Position numbers and translations under genes: made by a program. The notes under the pieces were generated by a model, which saw nothing but the letters and a program-made list of their open reading frames with translations, did no database searches and was not told the DNA's origin. 64,000 nucleotides of DNA from CAYLPJ01 sp964385465 (GTDB taxonomy: Bacteria > Planctomycetota > Phycisphaerae > SM23-33). Of the stretch, positions 24,097 to 32,502 are shown in pieces. Position 1 is the first letter of the stretch; every line of letters begins with the position of its first letter. Where the stretch lies: positions 1-64,000 of the forward strand of contig CAYLPJ010000022.1 in the NCBI GenBank assembly GCA_964385465.1, given 5' to 3'.

Positions 24097-26187
24097 TCAC
24101 TTGAGTCCTCCGGCGGCTTTGGCGGCAAGGGGGCTTTCGGGGTAGTTCTGGACGATGCGTTTCAGTGCGGCGTCGGCCTCGGTGTTCTTGCCGAGGCGGC
24201 GCCAGGCATCGGCGGCGTGGAGCAGCAGCTCGGGGGCGTAGTTGCTTCGGGGGTTGGCGCGGACAAGGACCTCGGCCTCGCGAGCGGCGGCGGCGTACTC
24301 CTTGCTGGCCAGGTGGTACCGCACGACCAGCAGCGACCAGTAGCCCTCGAGCTTGTCGACGGGGATGTCCCGCGCCCATCGGTCGATATACTCCGCCGCA
24401 TCGGCCAGCAGTCCCTTGCGGATGTAGTCCTCCACGTGCCGCGCGTAGTCCCCCTTGGTGATCTCCAGCCGGGCGACGTTGACCTTCGGTCCGTAGCCGG
24501 CGGTGGTGTAGGCCTTCTCGGCCTTGGCGTAGTCGCCGCGAGCCCGCCAGACGTCGCCGACGCCGATCTTGGCCTCTCGCACGGCCTCGGCCGTCGTGGC
24601 CGTGCCGTACGTGCTCACCACTCGCCGGTAGATCTCCATGGCCTTGTCCACGTCGTCGAGCTCGCGGAGGGCGGCGTCGGCGGCGGCGACGGCCATCTCG
24701 GCCCGCACGCGGGGGTTGCGGGTCAGAGTCTCGGCCCGCAGGTAGGCCTCGACGCGGCGGTCGGGGGGCATGTCGTCGGCGAAGAGGGGCACGGCCTCCT
24801 CGAGCAGGTCGGCGGGGACCTCGTTGCGCTTCAGCAGCGCCTCGCCGGCGGCGCGGACGGCCTTGGCGGCCTTGGCGCGGTCGAGCAGGAGGATGGCGTG
24901 GGCATTGGCCTCGTCGCCGAGGGCGGCGAAGTCGTAGCCCTGGACGATCTGGGCCTGCTGGACGGCGCTGTCGAGCTTGTTCTCGGTGACCTTGTCCCAC
25001 GGCCGGCTGACGAAGACCTTCTGGCGGATCGACAGTTCGCCGGTGGGTGTCCTGGCCGTCAGCGTCACCGTGTACTCGCCGGGGACGAAGTAGACATGCT
25101 CGGGAGTCGGCGTGGCGGCGACCTGCCCGTCGCCGAAGTCCCACTTGAGGTCCGGCCGCCGCAGCCGCCCGGCGGTGAGCGCCTCGAACCGCAATCGCTG
25201 ATAGTAGCGGTTTCTCAGGAAGGCCTCGCCGGCGTGTCCGAAGAGGAAGTCCACCGCCGCGCTCTTGCCGTACTGCTCGGTGGCCCCGGGTTCTGCGCGG
25301 AAGACGGGCGCGAACGCATCCGGCGGGATCGGCCAGATCCGCTTGTCACCGGGCGCCCGCCAGGCAGCCACGGCGATGGGGTGGTGCGTCGCGTTGACGT
25401 GGTAGAACGTCAACTCGTGGAGGCCCTTGCTCAGCCGCTTCTTGCCGCGTTTGCGGATGTCTCGCTGCGGTCGGTGGTGCCCGCCGTTGGCGACAACCTC
25501 CTTGCCGTCGATGACCAGGAACGAGGCATCCTGGCTGGAGCAGGCGAAGTCGTACTCGGCGTCGGCCGGGGCGACCAGCCAGGCCCGGAACCGGCTGGCG
25601 ATGGTGTTCTGCGGCCCGAACGGGTTGTGCCCGACGAACACCCGCTCGCGGAAATCCCGCCCGAGCAGCGTCGTGGCGTCGGCGAAGACCTTCCGCACGT
25701 CGCGAAGGCTGTTGATCCCCCCGCCCTTGTAGAGCCACGTCTCCTGGAGCACGCCGCGGCGGATGTCCAGCTTCTCCTGCGGCGCCTTCGCCTTGCCGTT
25801 GCCGAAGTACACGTAGTACCGCGTGCCCGTCCCCCGCAAGGCGAACGCGACCTTCACCCGGTCGCCGGGGCCGACCATCAGCACGCGGCAGGGCACCTCG
25901 GTGCGACCGGTCGTGGTCACGCGGATGTCGCGCCCGTCGGGGAGGATTCGCCCGGCGGTGGGCATGTCGATCCAGGCGACGTCGTCGCCGTCGAGGCCGG
26001 TTCGCTTGTAGTCGTTGACGATGACGCTGCGGCGGAACTGCCAGTTCCGGCTCCACCAGCCGACCTGGGCGCTCGCCGGGCGGCGGGCAAGAAGGATGGC
26101 CCCCAGGCAGACCAGGGCAAGCGCGGCGGTTCGGGCGAACAGGCGAGTGCGGCCCGGCGCGGGCGTCTGTTGTGTTGGCAGGTTCAT
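24097..26187 (-). CDS. Secreted DUF2341/PA14/PKD/TPR multi-domain protein
   Basis: 696 residues from the ATG at 26187. A signal peptide (ALALVCLGAILLARRPASA) is followed by a DUF2341-like segment (VGWWSRNWQFRRSVIVNDY). Next comes a PA14-like domain at about residues 140-300 (SSQDASFLVIDGKEVVANGG, GLHELTFYHVNA), a PKD domain at ~345-390 (LKWDFGDGQ, YFVPGEYTVTLTAR), and TPR-like helical repeats over the last ~290 residues (DYAKAEKAYTTAGYG, YHLASKEYAAAAREAEVL). Probably an envelope binding or scaffold protein. It is divergent from the HAD/ABC operon, with 108 bases between them. The role is unknown. Confidence 0.72.
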   Translation of the reverse strand: MNLPTQQTPAPGRTRLFARTAALALVCLGAILLARRPASAQVGWWSRNWQFRRSVIVNDYKRTGLDGDDVAWIDMPTAGRILPDGRDIRVTTTGRTEVPCRVLMVGPGDRVKVAFALRGTGTRYYVYFGNGKAKAPQEKLDIRRGVLQETWLYKGGGINSLRDVRKVFADATTLLGRDFRERVFVGHNPFGPQNTIASRFRAWLVAPADAEYDFACSSQDASFLVIDGKEVVANGGHHRPQRDIRKRGKKRLSKGLHELTFYHVNATHHPIAVAAWRAPGDKRIWPIPPDAFAPVFRAEPGATEQYGKSAAVDFLFGHAGEAFLRNRYYQRLRFEALTAGRLRRPDLKWDFGDGQVAATPTPEHVYFVPGEYTVTLTARTPTGELSIRQKVFVSRPWDKVTENKLDSAVQQAQIVQGYDFAALGDEANAHAILLLDRAKAAKAVRAAGEALLKRNEVPADLLEEAVPLFADDMPPDRRVEAYLRAETLTRNPRVRAEMAVAAADAALRELDDVDKAMEIYRRVVSTYGTATTAEAVREAKIGVGDVWRARGDYAKAEKAYTTAGYGPKVNVARLEITKGDYARHVEDYIRKGLLADAAEYIDRWARDIPVDKLEGYWSLLVVRYHLASKEYAAAAREAEVLVRANPRSNYAPELLLHAADAWRRLGKNTEADAALKRIVQNYPESPLAAKAAGGLK

Positions 26188-26295
26188 CTCGGGTGTGTAT
26201 CCTTGTGGGTCGCGTACGCAGGATCCGGAAGGCGGGCGCGTGGGCGCCGGCCGCCCGGTTTGAAACGGCAGGCCGAAAGGAGAGTTCCGAACCCG

Positions 26296-26919
26296 ATGGG
26301 CGGCTTCGAGGGCGTCATCTTCGACATGGACGGCACGTTGATCGAGCCGCTGATCGACTTCGCCGGCGTCCGCGCCGAGTTGGGCATCGCCGACGGGGAG
26401 GGCATCATCGAGGCCCTCGATGTCATGCAGCCAGGCGACGCCCGCCCACTCTACGCCCGCCTCGTCGAGCACGAGGTCGACGCCGCCCGGCGGGCGGATC
26501 TGCACGAGGGGGCGGCCGAGGCGGTCGAGGCCGCCGCGGCCGCGGGGCTTCGGGTGGCCCTGCTGACCCGCAGCGCCCCCGAGGCGATGGCGATCGTGAT
26601 CGAGCGGTTCGCCCTGGCGTTCGATCTGGCCTGGGCCCGGGATCGCGGGCCCATCAAGCCCGAGCCGGACGGCGTGCTGCGTGCCTGCCGGGAGATGGAC
26701 ATCGATCCGGCGCGGACCGCCTGCGTGGGTGACTTCCGCTACGACATCGTCGCCGCCAACGCCGCCGGGGCCGTCAGCGTGCTCTACTGCCCCGCCGGGC
26801 CGCCGGCGTTCGCCGACGAGGCCGACCACCTCATCGAAAGCCTTGGCGACCTGCCGGCGCTGCTGGGAATCGGCCCCCGCCCCGCCGGACGGGCCGCCAC
26901 ACCCGCCGGACGGATGTGA
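26296..26919 (+). CDS. HAD-family phosphatase (phosphoglycolate phosphatase-like)
   Basis: 207 residues. The four HAD motifs are present: FDMDGTL (residues ~9-15), LLTRS (motif II), K in IKPEPDG (motif III) and VGDFRYD (motif IV). A short helical cap lies between motifs I and II, as in phosphoglycolate-phosphatase-like enzymes. The ATG at 26296 was chosen because family homology starts there; AGGAGA lies about 14 bases upstream. First gene of the rightward operon, 7 bases before the permease gene. Substrate unknown. Confidence 0.82.
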   Translation: MGGFEGVIFDMDGTLIEPLIDFAGVRAELGIADGEGIIEALDVMQPGDARPLYARLVEHEVDAARRADLHEGAAEAVEAAAAAGLRVALLTRSAPEAMAIVIERFALAFDLAWARDRGPIKPEPDGVLRACREMDIDPARTACVGDFRYDIVAANAAGAVSVLYCPAGPPAFADEADHLIESLGDLPALLGIGPRPAGRAATPAGRM

Positions 26920-26926
26920 GCCGCTT

Positions 26927-28144
26927 ATGGCCTGCCTGCCCCTGGCCAACCTCCTCCACCACAAGCTCCGCAGCCTGCTCAGCGCGCTGGGGATCGGCAT
27001 CGGCATCTGCATGCTTATCACCCTCAGCGGCCTGGCACGCGGGAGCCTCTTCGAGATCGCCGAACGGGCCGAGAGCGTCGACGCCGACCTGATCGTCATG
27101 CCCCGCGGCTGGGGAGACAACGCGGCCGACAAGTCCGGCACGGCCCTGCGGGACGCTTACGCCGAGATCATCCTTCGCGAGCACGGCGACCTCGTCGCCG
27201 AGGCAGCGCCCGTGTTCTTCTGGCCCATGCGACTGGCCGGGCAGGACCACCGGGCGACGGGCATCGACGCCGGCGACTGGCCCCTGGTCTCCGGGCGGCG
27301 GGAGCTTCTCTCCGGCCGGCTGCCGGACCCCGACGGGCGCTTCGCCGCGTGGCTGATCGACGAGCTGACGCGCCCCGGCGTCGCGGACGGCCCGCTGGTG
27401 GACATCGGCCCGGCCGAGCTGGCCGACCCCGACCACGACGGCCTGGAGCTGGTCGTCGACGCACGTCTGGCGCGAACGGGGGGCTTCCGCGTGGGCCAGC
27501 GCGTTTTCTCGGCCGGCCAGGAGTGGACGATCGTCGGCATCGCGCCGACGGGCGTGGTGACGCGCATCTTCCTGCCGCGGAGGACGGCGCAGTTCCTTTT
27601 CGGCAGCGGCGACGTCACCCGCAGCACCCTGGTGTTTCTGAAGCTGCGCGACGGGGTGGCCCTCGGGCCCGCCTGCCGGACCATCCACGAGACCATCGGC
27701 CACGACGTCGTCCCCCTGACCCGCTACCGCGGCATGCTGATCGAGAAGTTCGGCCTGCTGCTGGGCTACGTGGACATGGTCAACGCCATCGCGCTGGTGA
27801 TCGCGTTCCTGTTCATCATGGTCACGCTCTACACGATGGTCCTCCAGCGGACCCGGGAGATCGCGATTCTCAAGAGCTGCGGCGCGTCCAACGCGTTCAT
27901 CCTGCGACAGGTGGTCGGCGAGTCGCTGCTGCTGACGGGGCTGGGCACGGCGATGGGCGTGGTCCTGAGCTTCCTGGCCGCGTGGGGCGTCGAGGCAGTC
28001 AAGCCCCTGCTGACGGTGACGATCACGTGGCAGTGGATCGCCCTGGCCGTGGCCGTCGCGGCCGGCGGCGCGGTCGTCAGCGCTCTGTACCCCGCGTGGC
28101 GCGCGATGCGGGTGGACGTCGTCGAGGCCCTGACCCAGGAGTAG
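26927..28144 (+). CDS. ABC transporter permease, MacB/LolCE (FtsX) type
   Basis: 405 residues. One N-terminal membrane segment (LSALGIGIGICMLITLSGLA), a ~240-residue periplasmic domain, then three C-terminal segments with the FtsX-domain pattern (VIAFLFIMVTLYTMVLQRTREIAILKSCGAS in pieces, GESLLLTGLGTAMGVVLSFL). It ends with the usual YPAWRAMRVDVVEAL. The ATPase gene starts 10 bases later. Such permeases move lipoproteins or other substrates out of the inner membrane. A LolA-like protein in the same operon favours a lipoprotein-related role, but that is inference. Confidence 0.85.
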   Translation: MACLPLANLLHHKLRSLLSALGIGIGICMLITLSGLARGSLFEIAERAESVDADLIVMPRGWGDNAADKSGTALRDAYAEIILREHGDLVAEAAPVFFWPMRLAGQDHRATGIDAGDWPLVSGRRELLSGRLPDPDGRFAAWLIDELTRPGVADGPLVDIGPAELADPDHDGLELVVDARLARTGGFRVGQRVFSAGQEWTIVGIAPTGVVTRIFLPRRTAQFLFGSGDVTRSTLVFLKLRDGVALGPACRTIHETIGHDVVPLTRYRGMLIEKFGLLLGYVDMVNAIALVIAFLFIMVTLYTMVLQRTREIAILKSCGASNAFILRQVVGESLLLTGLGTAMGVVLSFLAAWGVEAVKPLLTVTITWQWIALAVAVAAGGAVVSALYPAWRAMRVDVVEALTQE

Positions 28145-28154
28145 TGCCACACCC

Positions 28155-28838
28155 GTGACGGACACGAACGACGACATCCTCATCGCCTCGGGCCTGCACA
28201 AGAGCTTCGGTACCGGGCGGGCACGGGTGGAGGTGCTGCGCGGGCTGGACCTGCGCGTCCGCCGCGGCGAGATGCTCGCGGTGATGGGCCCCAGCGGGTG
28301 CGGCAAGAGCACGCTGCTGCACGTCCTCGGGTTGATGACCGCGCCCGACGCGGGGCGCGTCGTCCTCGAAGGCCGGGAGGTCGCCGGCCGCCCGCGCGAG
28401 CGAAACCGCCTCCGCCGCAGCGAGATCGGCTTTGTCTTCCAGCGGTTCAACCTGCTGGGCGAGCTCAGCGCCCGGGAGAACGTCCGCGTCTCCCTCCGCG
28501 TCCGCGGGATGCGGAGCAACGAGCGCGTCGACGAGCTGTTCCGCACGCTCGGCATCGAGCATGTCGCCGGCCACAAGCCCGGGCAGATGTCCATCGGCGA
28601 GCAGCAGCGCGTCGCCGTCGCGCGGGCCCTGGCCCACCGCCCGGCCCTCGTGCTGGCCGACGAGCCGACGGGCAACCTGGACTCGGCCAACGGACAGGCC
28701 CTGCTGGAGCATTTCCGCCGCCTGCATCGACAGGATGACCAGACCATCGTTATGATCACGCATTCGGCGGACGCGGCCGCTTACGCCGACCGCGTCGTCC
28801 ACATGAAAGACGGCAGGATTCTTGACCCCACCGACTGA
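28155..28838 (+). CDS. ABC transporter ATPase, LolD/MacB type, with unusual signature
   Basis: 227 residues from a GTG. Walker A GPSGCGKST (45-53) and Walker B ALVLADEPTGNLD (from 165) are standard. The signature reads MSIGEQQR (145-152) instead of LSGGQ/LSGGE; Ile replaces the first Gly, a change seen in some ABC subfamilies. The size and the RLRRSEIGFVFQRFNLL segment match the LolD/MacB group. It forms a pair with the FtsX-type permease. Confidence 0.9.
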   Translation: MTDTNDDILIASGLHKSFGTGRARVEVLRGLDLRVRRGEMLAVMGPSGCGKSTLLHVLGLMTAPDAGRVVLEGREVAGRPRERNRLRRSEIGFVFQRFNLLGELSARENVRVSLRVRGMRSNERVDELFRTLGIEHVAGHKPGQMSIGEQQRVAVARALAHRPALVLADEPTGNLDSANGQALLEHFRRLHRQDDQTIVMITHSADAAAYADRVVHMKDGRILDPTD

Positions 28839-29598
28839 CATCGCGACCCCCGGCCCGCACGCGGGCACCAGTCCCGCAGCGCCCGGCGGCGGCGACGGCG
28901 TCTCCATCCGCCAGTGGTTCGCCCTCTACGCCGCCTACCTGCTGACCGCCGGCGTGCCGCTGGTGCTGCTGCTGGCCTTCGGGGACGCCACCGCCGCGGA
29001 CTGGCTCGACCGCCCCGCCGCCACGCTGGCCGCCGCCCCCGCGGCCGTCAAGCTGCTGGCCTTCGCCATCTACATCTCGCTGTGCACCACCATGCTGCCG
29101 CTGCCGGCGAACTGGATCGTCTCGGCCGTGGCGCTGCGGCAGGCGGCCGTCGCGCCGGGCCTGGCGAGCACCACGCTGGTCGTCGCCGCCGTCGGAGCGA
29201 TGGCGTCCACGGTGGCCAACCTCAACGACTACCACGTGTTCACCTGGATGCTGCGGAGCCGCCGCGTCGCCCGCGTCCGACAGACGCGGGCCTACCGGGT
29301 CGCCGCCGCGTGGTTTGCCAAGGCGCCCGCGTTTCTGCTGGTCGTATTCAACATCCTGCCCATCCCCGTCGACGTGGTGCGAATGGTCGCGGTGACCTAC
29401 CGGTACCCGCGTCTGCCCTTCGCGGCCGCGAACTTCGCGGGGCGGTTCGTCCGCTACGGCGTGATCGCCGCGGTGACCTACTCCCTCGGCGAGCAGGGCA
29501 AGTGGGCGGTGCTGGCGCTGCTGGCGGTGGCGGTGATCCTGGCCGGAGCGAAACTCATCCCGCGGCTGGTGCGTAGAGTGAGGAGAGAACGACCGTGA
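28822..29598 (+). CDS. Membrane protein, DedA/VTT-like
   Basis: 258 residues starting at a TTG that overlaps the ATPase gene by 17 bases; no ATG exists before the first membrane segment. Five or six hydrophobic segments. The central LCTTMLPLPANWIVSAVALR and the later FNILPIPVDVVRMVAVTYRY, FAAANFAGRFVRYGVIA resemble the re-entrant loop pattern of SNARE-associated/VTT (DedA-like) proteins, which are inner-membrane lipid transporters or flippases. Assignment to VTT is by pattern only. Confidence 0.6.
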   Translation: MTPPTDIATPGPHAGTSPAAPGGGDGVSIRQWFALYAAYLLTAGVPLVLLLAFGDATAADWLDRPAATLAAAPAAVKLLAFAIYISLCTTMLPLPANWIVSAVALRQAAVAPGLASTTLVVAAVGAMASTVANLNDYHVFTWMLRSRRVARVRQTRAYRVAAAWFAKAPAFLLVVFNILPIPVDVVRMVAVTYRYPRLPFAAANFAGRFVRYGVIAAVTYSLGEQGKWAVLALLAVAVILAGAKLIPRLVRRVRRERP

Positions 29599-29675
29599 GA
29601 CCGCGGGACCGCAGGAGCAAACCGCATCGCCCTCGGCGTGTCCACCACGCGGCCGATGAGCATGGGAGAAAACGT

Positions 29676-30482
29676 ATGAGACTGCTGGTGACGACGATCG
29701 CGCTGCTGGCGCTGGCTGCCGTGGCTTCCGCCCAGGCCGGACCGGCCACCGGACCCGCGCCGACGACGGCGCCGAAAGTCGGCGAGGTGGAGATGAAGAT
29801 CCTCCAGGCCTTGGAGAAGGCCGGCGACCGCCATCGCACGATCCGCGCCGAGATCGCTTACGAGGTGATCAACCGCATGCTCGGAGACCGCGAGGCCCGC
29901 GGCGGATGGGTCGCCTACAGCAAGGGCGACGCCAACAGCCCCACGCGCTTCCGCGTGACTTTCAACACCCTACGCCTCGGCGCCGGGCGGCCGATGAAGG
30001 TCCAGGTGGACTACGCCTTCGACGGCAGGTGGCTCAGCGTCGCCAAGCACAAGACCAAGACGCTGACGATGTACCAGTTGGCCGCCAAGGGCGACCGGGT
30101 CGAGCCGCTGCGGATCGGCAAGGGCCCCTTCCCGGTCCCCTTCGGACAGACCGTCGATGACGTGCTGAGGTATTTCGTGCCCACCGCGCGGCGGGTCCGA
30201 CCGGGGGCACCCGAGAACACCGTCTACATGCGTCTGGACCCGCGCCCGGAGCACGTCAAGACCCTGCCGACCACCCGCCTGGAGCTGTGGATCCACCGCA
30301 CGACCCACCTGCCCGTCCGCATCCGCAGCCGCGACAAGAACAAGAACCTCACCACGGTGACCTTCAGCGACATCCGCACGAACAAGGAAGTGGACCCCGA
30401 CGTCTTCACGCTGCCCCGACGGCTGGGCTGGGAGACGGTTCGCCGCCCGCTGAAAGCGGGGCCCAAGAGCCTCGCGCCGTGA
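29676..30482 (+). CDS. LolA-like periplasmic carrier protein
   Basis: 268 residues from the ATG at 29676, with GGGAG 7 bases upstream. A signal peptide follows (LLVTTIALLALAAVASAQ). The body has the LolA/outer-membrane-lipoprotein-carrier pattern seen widely in planctomycetes: an N-terminal helix, then strands such as GGWVAYSKGD, RLELWIHRTTHLPVRIRSRD, LTTVTFSDIRTNKEVDPDVF. It likely binds acyl chains in its half-barrel. Same operon as the LolD-like ATPase and the FtsX-type permease, so a lipoprotein or lipid route across the periplasm is plausible. Confidence 0.75.
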   Translation: MRLLVTTIALLALAAVASAQAGPATGPAPTTAPKVGEVEMKILQALEKAGDRHRTIRAEIAYEVINRMLGDREARGGWVAYSKGDANSPTRFRVTFNTLRLGAGRPMKVQVDYAFDGRWLSVAKHKTKTLTMYQLAAKGDRVEPLRIGKGPFPVPFGQTVDDVLRYFVPTARRVRPGAPENTVYMRLDPRPEHVKTLPTTRLELWIHRTTHLPVRIRSRDKNKNLTTVTFSDIRTNKEVDPDVFTLPRRLGWETVRRPLKAGPKSLAP

Positions 30483-31111
30483 CCGCCCCCGATGCCCCCG
30501 AGCCCCTGCTGCGGTGGGCCCGCAAGCTGCAGTCCCTCGCCCAGACCGGCCTGCACTACACGGGCAACCCGTACGACGTGCAGCGATACCGGCAGGTCCG
30601 CCAGATCGCGGGCGAGCTGTTCGCCGCCGCCGGGTCGGCCGAGCACGCCGCCGCGGCCGAGGCGCTGCTCGGCGAGTTCGGGCCGGGCACGCCCAAGGTC
30701 GTCGTCCGCGGGGCCGTCTTCCGCGAGGGCAGGATATGCCTCGTCCGCGAGGCGGCCGACGGGCGATGGGCCATGCCCGGCGGATGGGGCGAGGTGGACG
30801 AGACCCCCTCGGCGAACGTCGAGCGGGAAGTCCGCGAGGAGACCGGCCTTCGGGTCCGCGCCGAACGCCTCTTCCGCGTGCAGGACCACAACCTCGACCC
30901 CAGCCCGTCGAGGCCCTTCCACGTCTACACCCTCATGTTCCTCTGCCGCCTGATCGGCGGGGCCCCGGCTGCCAGCATCGAGACCACCGAGGTCGCGTTC
31001 TTCGGCGAGGATGAGCTGCCCCCGCTCAGCCGCACCCGCAACCGCCCCGAGGACCTCGCCCTGGCCTTCGCCGCACACCGGGCCCCCGACGCGCCCGCCA
31101 CGTTCGACTGA
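30479..31111 (+). CDS. Nudix hydrolase (ADP-ribose pyrophosphatase-like)
   Basis: 210 residues from a GTG that overlaps the previous stop (GTGA). The Nudix box is exact: G102-x5-E-x7-REVREETGL (GWGEVDETPSANVEREVREE begins it). The N-terminal ~65 residues form the helical Nudix N-terminal domain (ARKLQSLAQTGLHYTGNPYD) found in a group of bacterial ADP-ribose or nucleoside-diphosphate-sugar pyrophosphatases. Cytoplasmic, metal-dependent. Last gene of the HAD/ABC operon. Confidence 0.88.
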   Translation: MTAPDAPEPLLRWARKLQSLAQTGLHYTGNPYDVQRYRQVRQIAGELFAAAGSAEHAAAAEALLGEFGPGTPKVVVRGAVFREGRICLVREAADGRWAMPGGWGEVDETPSANVEREVREETGLRVRAERLFRVQDHNLDPSPSRPFHVYTLMFLCRLIGGAPAASIETTEVAFFGEDELPPLSRTRNRPEDLALAFAAHRAPDAPATFD

Positions 31112-31128
31112 CCAACGGAGAGCCCCCG

Positions 31129-31205
31129 TGACCATCGACCTGACCCGCGACCCGGACATCTTCGCCCGCCGGGGGCTTTACCCTGCGGCGGAGGGAGAGC
31201 TATAA
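31129..31205 (+). CDS. Possible 25-aa leader peptide or gene remnant
   Basis: A GTG with GGAG about 10 bases upstream opens VTIDLTRDPDIFARRGLYPA and stops at 31203-31205. The stop lies inside the -10 element of the next promoter. It follows the Nudix gene by 17 bases. It may be a small translated peptide, a leader, or the start of a truncated gene. Confidence 0.2.
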
Positions 31206-31206
31206 T
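31177..31206 (+). promoter_or_regulatory. Sigma-70-type promoter of the polysaccharide operon
   Basis: TTTACC (31177-31182), an 18-base spacer and a perfect TATAAT (31201-31206). It lies about 145 bases before the first glycosyltransferase ATG and reads rightward. A start near 31213 would leave a ~140-base leader. Confidence 0.6.
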
Positions 31207-31216
31207 CGTGTGGGAG

Positions 31217-31235
31217 ATTCGCGACGTTCGCGAAT
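31217..31235. promoter_or_regulatory. Perfect inverted repeat just downstream of the promoter
   Basis: ATTCGCGA-CGT-TCGCGAAT, 8-base arms. It sits at about +5 to +23 relative to the likely start. It could be a repressor operator or a hairpin at the 5' end of the mRNA. Confidence 0.5.
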
Positions 31236-31350
31236 GGCTGATTTCGAAAGAGTCGCCTTGGGGCACAGCCGCGAACAGACAACTCAAACGCGTTCGTGTC
31301 CCGACGCCCCCCAGCCATGTCCCGAGCGCGCCCGGGGGCAGGAAGCCGGA

Positions 31351-32502
31351 ATGACAGGACGTGGCGTAAGTGTACGAGTCTGCTTCGTCTGCCCGAAGGC
31401 GTACCCGCTCTTCAACCCTTCGGCGGAAGGAGTCTTGGGCGGCGCGGAAGTCGATCTCTATTATCTCGGTACGGAACTGGCCAAGGATGACCGTTTCGAG
31501 GTGACGTGTATCGTGGCAGACTACGGCCAGAAGCCCGTTGAGCACCGGGAAGGCGTGCGACTCCTGCGAGCTCGCGTGTTCGATGGAAACCCTTTCGCGC
31601 GTGTACGGGCTCTCTGGCGTGCGTTGAGCCAGGCCGGGCCGGACCTTTGCATGATGAAGACGACCTCGGCCGCGGTTCCGCTGACACGGTGGTTCTGCAA
31701 GTGCCGCCGGATGCCGTTTTTCTATCGCACCGCCCACTTGAATGACTGCGATGGCACATACGTCAGGCAGCATGCGCTGGTCGGCCGGCTGTTCCGATGG
31801 TCCCTGGCGTCTGCGGCGGAGGTCTTTGCTCAGAACCAGCGTGACGTCGAGCCACTGCAACGGACCGTGGGAGTGACGCCGGTGGTCCTGCCGAACGGCC
31901 ATCGTATCGGACCTTCTCCGAGCGGTCCACGCGACACGATCCTGTGGGTAGGTCGAAGCGCGCCGTTCAAGCGAGGGGGGCTCTTCCTCGACCTTGCCGA
32001 AGCCGTCCCTGGCCATCACTTCACCATGGTCTGCCAGAAAGCCACCGGAGGCGGCGAGTACGAGAACCTGATCGCCCGGGCCGAAGGCATCGACAACGTG
32101 ACGTTTCTGCCGCGAGTTCCGTTCCAAGAGATCGACTCGCTGTTCAGGCGATCGAAGCTTCTGGTGAACACCAGCACCGCCGAGGGGTTCCCCAATACCT
32201 TCATCCAGGCCTGCAAGGCAGCCGTGCCGATCCTATCGGTGTCTGTAAACCCCGACAACTTCCTGACCCGGCATGAATGCGGCATCTGTTGTCAGGGCGA
32301 TACACGCCGGATGAGCAAGCAAGTGGCCGCACTATTGAATTCTTCCGTCGCCAGAGACATGGGCCAGAACGGCAGACGCTATGTCGAGGCACATCATGAC
32401 GTGGCGCGAATCGTGGAGTGTTACAAGAGGTACTTCCTGCAGCACACGTCCGACCTGCGCGCCGTAGCGTCTGTCTCGAAACGGGCTGGTGGACCTCGAT
32501 GA
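31351..32502 (+). CDS. Glycosyltransferase family 4
   Basis: 383 residues from the ATG at 31351 with AGGAAG upstream; codons above it lie beyond the predicted transcript start. The GT-B fold pattern is visible: N-terminal VCFVCPKAYPLFNPSAEGVL with GGAEVDLYYLG, and C-terminal ILWVGRSAPFKRGGLFLDLA, LLVNTSTAEGFPNTFIQACK. It adds a sugar from a nucleotide donor to a growing surface glycan; donor and acceptor cannot be told. First gene of a four-gene rightward polysaccharide arm. Base use is slightly less GC-rich than the flanking genes. Confidence 0.88.
   Translation: MTGRGVSVRVCFVCPKAYPLFNPSAEGVLGGAEVDLYYLGTELAKDDRFEVTCIVADYGQKPVEHREGVRLLRARVFDGNPFARVRALWRALSQAGPDLCMMKTTSAAVPLTRWFCKCRRMPFFYRTAHLNDCDGTYVRQHALVGRLFRWSLASAAEVFAQNQRDVEPLQRTVGVTPVVLPNGHRIGPSPSGPRDTILWVGRSAPFKRGGLFLDLAEAVPGHHFTMVCQKATGGGEYENLIARAEGIDNVTFLPRVPFQEIDSLFRRSKLLVNTSTAEGFPNTFIQACKAAVPILSVSVNPDNFLTRHECGICCQGDTRRMSKQVAALLNSSVARDMGQNGRRYVEAHHDVARIVECYKRYFLQHTSDLRAVASVSKRAGGPR

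Noticed and set aside
24217..26295. Upstream extension of the HAD phosphatase frame
   Set aside because: The frame is open for about 690 codons but antisense to the PA14/PKD/TPR gene; family homology starts at 26296.
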